Both the position numbers and the translations under genes were made by a program. A model generated the notes under the pieces. The model was not told the DNA's origin, did not search any database, and worked only from the letters and a program-made list of their open reading frames with translations. 10,680 bases of DNA from NCBI GenBank assembly GCA_002359025.1, contig DEPZ01000049.1, positions 583-11,262 on the forward strand, written 5' to 3'. The stretch comes from Erysipelotrichaceae bacterium UBA3379. Its GTDB lineage: Bacteria > Bacillota_I > Bacilli_A > Erysipelotrichales > Coprobacillaceae. Positions 7,943-10,680 of the stretch are shown here, one piece after another; position 1 is the first letter of the stretch, and each line of letters begins with the position of its first letter.

Positions 7943-8593
7943 ATGGAATTAATAGATATCATGAAATCACGTCATAGTGTACGTCAATATACTCATCGAA
8001 ATATAGAAGACGAAGTAAAAAATGAACTTAGAAAAGTAATAGAAGAATGTAATAAAGAAAGTGGTTTGAATATTCAAATATTCTTTAATGAACCTAAATG
8101 CTTTCAAGGGATGATGGCACATTATGGAAAATTTAGAGATGTGCAAAATTATATTGCTCTTGTGGGACATAAAGACGCTAAGTTAGAAGAAAAAGCAGGA
8201 TACTATGGAGAAAAGATAGTATTAAAAGCACAAGAACTTGGATTGAATACATGTTGGGTTGCACTTACACATGGAAAAAGTGAAGCAATTATAAAAAAAG
8301 GTGAAAAACTTGCTTGTTTAATTTCTATAGGTTATGGTGTCAATCTAGGAGTACCTCATAAAAGCAAACCTATGGATCAACTTTGTAAGACTGATGTTCC
8401 AATGCCAGAATGGTTTCAAAAAGGAATGGAAGCGGTGATGTTAGCACCTACATCTTTAAATCAACAAAAATTTGAATTTAGATTAGAAAATAATCAAGTC
8501 TATGCAAAAGCAAAACTTGGTTTCTATACAAAGACAGACTTAGGTATTGTAAAATATCATTTTGAATCAGTAACAGGTCATAAAGTATTATGA
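7943..8593 (+). CDS. Putative FMN-dependent nitroreductase (TM nitroreductase type)
   Basis: The product is 216 residues from the ATG at 7943. The N-terminal SRHSVRQY motif (9-16) is the phosphate-binding signature of nitroreductases. A helix reading GEKIVLKAQELGLNTCWV is the conserved central segment of the fold. The late APTSLNQQ motif (168-175) corresponds to the APSALNxQPW element. Its C-terminal placement matches the 'putative TM nitroreductase' family (Pfam PF14512, from memory) rather than classical NfsB-like enzymes. Despite the family name no membrane helix is visible, and the protein should be cytoplasmic. Members are thought to bind FMN and use NAD(P)H; the natural substrate is unknown. 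The stop codon overlaps the start of the arsR-like gene (ATGA at 8590-8593), so the two are translationally coupled and the enzyme was probably regulated by that repressor. Confidence 0.85.
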   Translation: MELIDIMKSRHSVRQYTHRNIEDEVKNELRKVIEECNKESGLNIQIFFNEPKCFQGMMAHYGKFRDVQNYIALVGHKDAKLEEKAGYYGEKIVLKAQELGLNTCWVALTHGKSEAIIKKGEKLACLISIGYGVNLGVPHKSKPMDQLCKTDVPMPEWFQKGMEAVMLAPTSLNQQKFEFRLENNQVYAKAKLGFYTKTDLGIVKYHFESVTGHKVL

Positions 8594-8934
8594 AAAATCA
8601 AGAAAATGAAATAGAAAATTTAGCGAAAGAATTTAAAGAATGTAAAGAAATATTAAAGGCTATTGGAGATGAAACGCGTCAGCATATGATATTGACAATG
8701 ATGCAAAAGGGTCGTTGTCAAGGAGTACGTGTTGGAGATATAACAAAATGTACACATCTTTCACGACCAGCAGTATCACATCATCTATAAATACTCAAAG
8801 CTGCCGGTATATTAAAAGTTCGTAAAGAAGGAACATAGAATTATTATTATTTTAATCCAGATATGGAAGTCTTTGATCGTGTCATTCATGTTTTAACGAT
8901 AGCAAAAAACCTTACTGCAAAATATCATGAATAA
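8590..8934 (+). pseudogene. ArsR-family transcriptional repressor, broken by two in-frame stop codons
   Basis: Read through its stops, the frame encodes about 114 residues, the normal ArsR size. The intact N-terminal part has LKAIGDETRQHMIL (typical ArsR helix) and the recognition helix SRPAVSHHL. Then TAA (8788-8790) stands where relatives have Lys or Gln in HHLxILKAAGI, and TAG (8836-8838) stands where they have Lys or Gln in KEGTxNYYYFNP. The wing hairpin and C-terminal helix follow in frame with no insertion or deletion, ending at TAA 8932-8934. As written, translation yields only 66 residues, with a recognition helix but no wing and no C-terminal dimerisation helix, so it is probably inactive. 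No start codon lies between the two stops; the first ATG after them is at 8863. The start overlaps the nitroreductase stop as ATGA. Otherwise clean reading suggests recent loss. Which ligand or metal it sensed cannot be told. Confidence 0.87.
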
Positions 8935-8960
8935 GAGAAGTTCGGGAGAACTTCTCTTTT
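8933..8960. terminator. Terminator shared by the converging arsR-like and PstS-like genes
   Basis: An 11-bp perfect stem (AAGAGAAGTTC at 8933-8943, GAACTTCTCTT at 8948-8958) has a GGGA loop. On the plus strand it is followed by TT, giving a TTTT run at 8957-8960. On the minus strand the run after the stem is only TTATT, so it probably works better for the plus-strand operon. It sits 9 bases beyond the stop codon of the minus-strand gene and is the only terminator candidate for it. Confidence 0.85.
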
Positions 8961-8969
8961 AAGATGTAT

Positions 8970-10421
8970 TTAGTTTGCTAAAGCACAATAACCAGTTTGT
9001 TCAATAATATATTGCCCTTGTGGAGATAAAAGATAGTCTTTTAATTTTTGAACATTTTCTTTTTTGTTTGATTTCAATGTGACACAATATAAATAAGTAG
9101 ATAGTGGATAACTTTGATTTTTAATGTTAGCCGTAGTTGGATATATACCATCTATACTTAAAATCTTTACATGCTCTTCTTGATGTAAACCTTCTAAAAA
9201 ATACCTAAAGGTATATCCAATAGCTTCTTGTTCTCCACCATATTGTGCTGTTTCTTGTATGATTCCTGTCATCCCTGAAATCATTTCATAAGTTAGAGGC
9301 TCTTTTAAAGTAGTCTCACCCATAAAATGTGTCATCATAGATTGACTGCCAGATCTTTCAGGTCTTTGAAAAGCAAGAATCTCTTGATTCTTTCCACCTA
9401 CTTCTTTCCAATTTGTAAGACTACCATGATAGATATCCTTGATTTGTTGTGTAGAAAGATGAGAGACAGGATTGTTTTCATGAACAAAGAATACAAATCC
9501 TTCCTTACCAATTGGAGTATACTCAAATTCAACTCCTGCCTCTTTCGCTTCTTCTATTTGTGATTTCGAAGGTTTGGCACCAAAGAACATATCGATATCA
9601 CCATTAATTAATCGTGTATAACCCTCAGAACTATTTGTGAAAGATACAATTTTTCCATTTGTAAATTTATAATCCTCGTTGTTTGTATATTTATTTTCTA
9701 TCTTATCAATATTTTTATAAACGGCTTTCGCAATAGCACTATATACGGGATAACATGCTTCAGCACCATCTAAAATAGGCATGTCTTTTTCATTTTCAAT
9801 AGTAAATGTACTTGGTTCTTGGAGTTTGACTAATTTATTGTCTTTATTATATGGATAGAAATCAGATAAATCAGTACTAGAATATCCATTCATATAATCA
9901 AAATTATGCCCTCCATTATACTTTCTTGCAGGACTGTTACTATACATATAGACATTTAACGAACTTATGATACATATACATAAAAGACCTATAGATATAG
10001 GACGTAATGACATTTTAGGTTTTAATAAATAATAAATGAAAAGAACATGAATGAACATAAAGATGACAGGGAAAAAAATATACGTAGCATACAAACCCCA
10101 TAGACTTGTTATTAATAAAAATGGAAATAAAGGAAAAAGTATTGTAAAATATATATTCCATATAGAATCAGATAAATAACCATTAGAAATTATCATTGAT
10201 AAAGTAAATATTATAAAAATAAAGAAAAACATAAAACATTGGAAATACAAATAATGTTGATTTAATTTATGTTTTTTATTTAGATAATATATACAACCAA
10301 ACAATGTAAGACACATCAAAGGAACATGAATAAACATAAATGAACCTATAAAACTAACTAAGGCAATAAAGAAATATAAAAAGATATAACGCGTTACAAA
10401 ATATTTCACATATTCTAACAT
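8970..10421 (-). CDS. Polytopic membrane protein fused to a PstS-like phosphate-binding domain
   Basis: The product is 483 residues. The N-terminal third is a membrane domain of about six helices (roughly 12-31, 33-48, 57-79, 88-108, 111-133, 141-160). A Tyr/Asn-rich linker (about 161-205) leads to a periplasmic-binding-protein domain (about 210-483). That domain has the hallmarks of the PstS-like family in Gram-positives: DGAEACYPVYSAIAKAVY (218-235), FGAKPS (280-285), DIYHGSLTNWKEVGG (329-343), RPERSGSQ (353-360, the anion-binding loop) and YPTTANI..QSYPL (427-440). The usual signal peptide or lipobox is replaced by the membrane domain, so the binding domain should face outside while tethered. 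No pstCAB or phoU genes are beside it, so it may be a scavenging or sensing protein rather than a normal transporter part. The start is supported by AGAGGTGA (minus strand, 10433-10426). Phosphate as ligand is inferred from the family. Confidence 0.85.
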   Translation of the reverse strand: MLEYVKYFVTRYIFLYFFIALVSFIGSFMFIHVPLMCLTLFGCIYYLNKKHKLNQHYLYFQCFMFFFIFIIFTLSMIISNGYLSDSIWNIYFTILFPLFPFLLITSLWGLYATYIFFPVIFMFIHVLFIYYLLKPKMSLRPISIGLLCICIISSLNVYMYSNSPARKYNGGHNFDYMNGYSSTDLSDFYPYNKDNKLVKLQEPSTFTIENEKDMPILDGAEACYPVYSAIAKAVYKNIDKIENKYTNNEDYKFTNGKIVSFTNSSEGYTRLINGDIDMFFGAKPSKSQIEEAKEAGVEFEYTPIGKEGFVFFVHENNPVSHLSTQQIKDIYHGSLTNWKEVGGKNQEILAFQRPERSGSQSMMTHFMGETTLKEPLTYEMISGMTGIIQETAQYGGEQEAIGYTFRYFLEGLHQEEHVKILSIDGIYPTTANIKNQSYPLSTYLYCVTLKSNKKENVQKLKDYLLSPQGQYIIEQTGYCALAN

Positions 10422-10425
10422 AATA

Positions 10426-10433
10426 TCACCTCT
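10426..10433 (-). promoter_or_regulatory. Ribosome binding site of the PstS-like membrane gene
   Basis: Read on the minus strand, AGAGGTGA lies 4 bases before the ATG ending at 10421. The spacing is slightly short, but the site is strong and supports this start. A TGTTACAAT extended -10-like element lies just upstream (minus strand, 10447-10439), but it would place the transcript start almost on the ribosome binding site, so the real promoter is uncertain. Confidence 0.65.
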
Positions 10434-10478
10434 TCTTTATTGTAACATAGGGTTAAGGAGAAATTGTGAAAATATATA

Positions 10479-10507
10479 TTGAAATAATATTTTGATAATT
10501 ATATCAT
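10479..10507 (+). promoter_or_regulatory. Possible promoter of anmK in the divergent intergenic region
   Basis: TTGAAA (10479-10484) and TATCAT (10502-10507) are separated by the ideal 17 bp. Transcription would start near 10514, right at the ribosome binding site, which leaves an unusually short leader. Other AT-rich -10 candidates such as GATAAT at 10494-10499 have no good -35. The 105-bp region must also hold the promoter of the minus-strand gene, which I cannot place confidently. Confidence 0.35.
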
Positions 10508-10526
10508 AAATATGAGGTGAAATTTC

Positions 10527-10680
10527 ATGTATGGAATCGGTATAATGTCAGGAACATCATTAGATGGTGTTGATACAGTTCTTGTAGAAATAGAAAACCA
10601 TGGGATAAATACAAAGTTAAAAGTCATTGAATATAATGAATATCCAATGCCTGCATCAACTCGTATGAAGATAAAACAAG
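10527..10680 (+). CDS. anmK: Anhydro-N-acetylmuramic acid kinase (partial, 3' end outside window)
   Basis: The first 51 codons are visible. The start has GAGGTGA at 10514-10520, 6 bases upstream; the other ATG at 10531 is out of frame and soon hits a stop. The N-terminus reads YGIGIMSGTSLDGVDTVLVE, the hallmark of AnmK: the GIMSGTSLDG loop forms part of the nucleotide-binding region of this ASKHA-fold kinase. The enzyme opens the anhydro ring and phosphorylates 1,6-anhydro-MurNAc to MurNAc-6-phosphate in the cytoplasm, feeding recycled cell-wall sugar toward GlcNAc-6-phosphate. The usual partner, MurQ etherase, is not in the window and may lie downstream. Confidence 0.95.
   Translation, partial: MYGIGIMSGTSLDGVDTVLVEIENHGINTKLKVIEYNEYPMPASTRMKIKQ

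Noticed and set aside
8788..8838. Possible reassignment of TAA/TAG as sense codons, suggested by two stops in the arsR-like frame
   Set aside because: Other genes in the window end normally with TAA (GH4, GH16, GH29, PstS-like) and TAG (glycosyltransferase), and no other reading frame needs read-through. A pseudogene is the simpler explanation.
9327..9563. Plus-strand open frame of 78 codons inside the PstS-like gene
   Set aside because: It is antisense to a conserved domain, has no recognisable product and no ribosome binding site of note.
1..10680. Search for tRNA genes, CRISPR repeats, insertion sequences or phage genes
   Set aside because: No cloverleaf-like sequence, regular repeat-spacer pattern, transposase or terminal inverted repeats were found by eye on either strand.

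Overview
This is an AT-rich window (about one third G+C by eye) with short intergenic gaps, strong AGGAGG-type ribosome binding sites, hairpin terminators and surface proteins of Gram-positive type. It fits a low-GC Bacillota, plausibly a gut-associated Erysipelotrichia or Clostridia lineage. The species cannot be fixed from the sequence alone.

Left part (1-6775), carbohydrate use. The window opens inside a family 4 glycosidase gene of the 6-phospho-beta-glucosidase type, which ends in a clear terminator. Next comes a two-gene unit: a secreted GH16 endo-glucanase-like enzyme with two N-terminal carbohydrate-binding-like domains, then a very large cell-surface GH29 alpha-L-fucosidase with a long string of binding and spacer domains and a sortase-type tail. 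The unit has its own promoter, a cre-like (CcpA) catabolite site over the -35 region, and a perfect 10-bp terminator hairpin at its end. The pairing suggests extracellular attack on a fucosylated polymer: the GH16 cuts the backbone and the GH29 removes capping fucose. Host mucin-type glycans are one attractive target. The nearby phospho-glycosidase instead points to imported beta-glucosides, so the substrate is open.

Middle part (6813-8960). A stand-alone soluble GT2 glycosyltransferase is flanked by terminators. It is followed by an operon of a putative TM-type nitroreductase and a translationally coupled ArsR-family repressor gene. The repressor is broken by two in-frame stop codons but is otherwise intact in frame. 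A near-perfect 16-bp palindrome lies between the -10 box and the start of this operon and is a good candidate for its operator.

Right part (8970-10680). Convergent to that operon is a gene for an unusual protein: about six membrane helices followed by a PstS-like phosphate-binding domain. Divergent from it, the window ends in the first 51 codons of anmK (anhydro-N-acetylmuramic acid kinase, cell-wall recycling).

No RNA genes, CRISPR arrays or insertion sequences were seen, and no gene-free stretch exceeds 300 bases.
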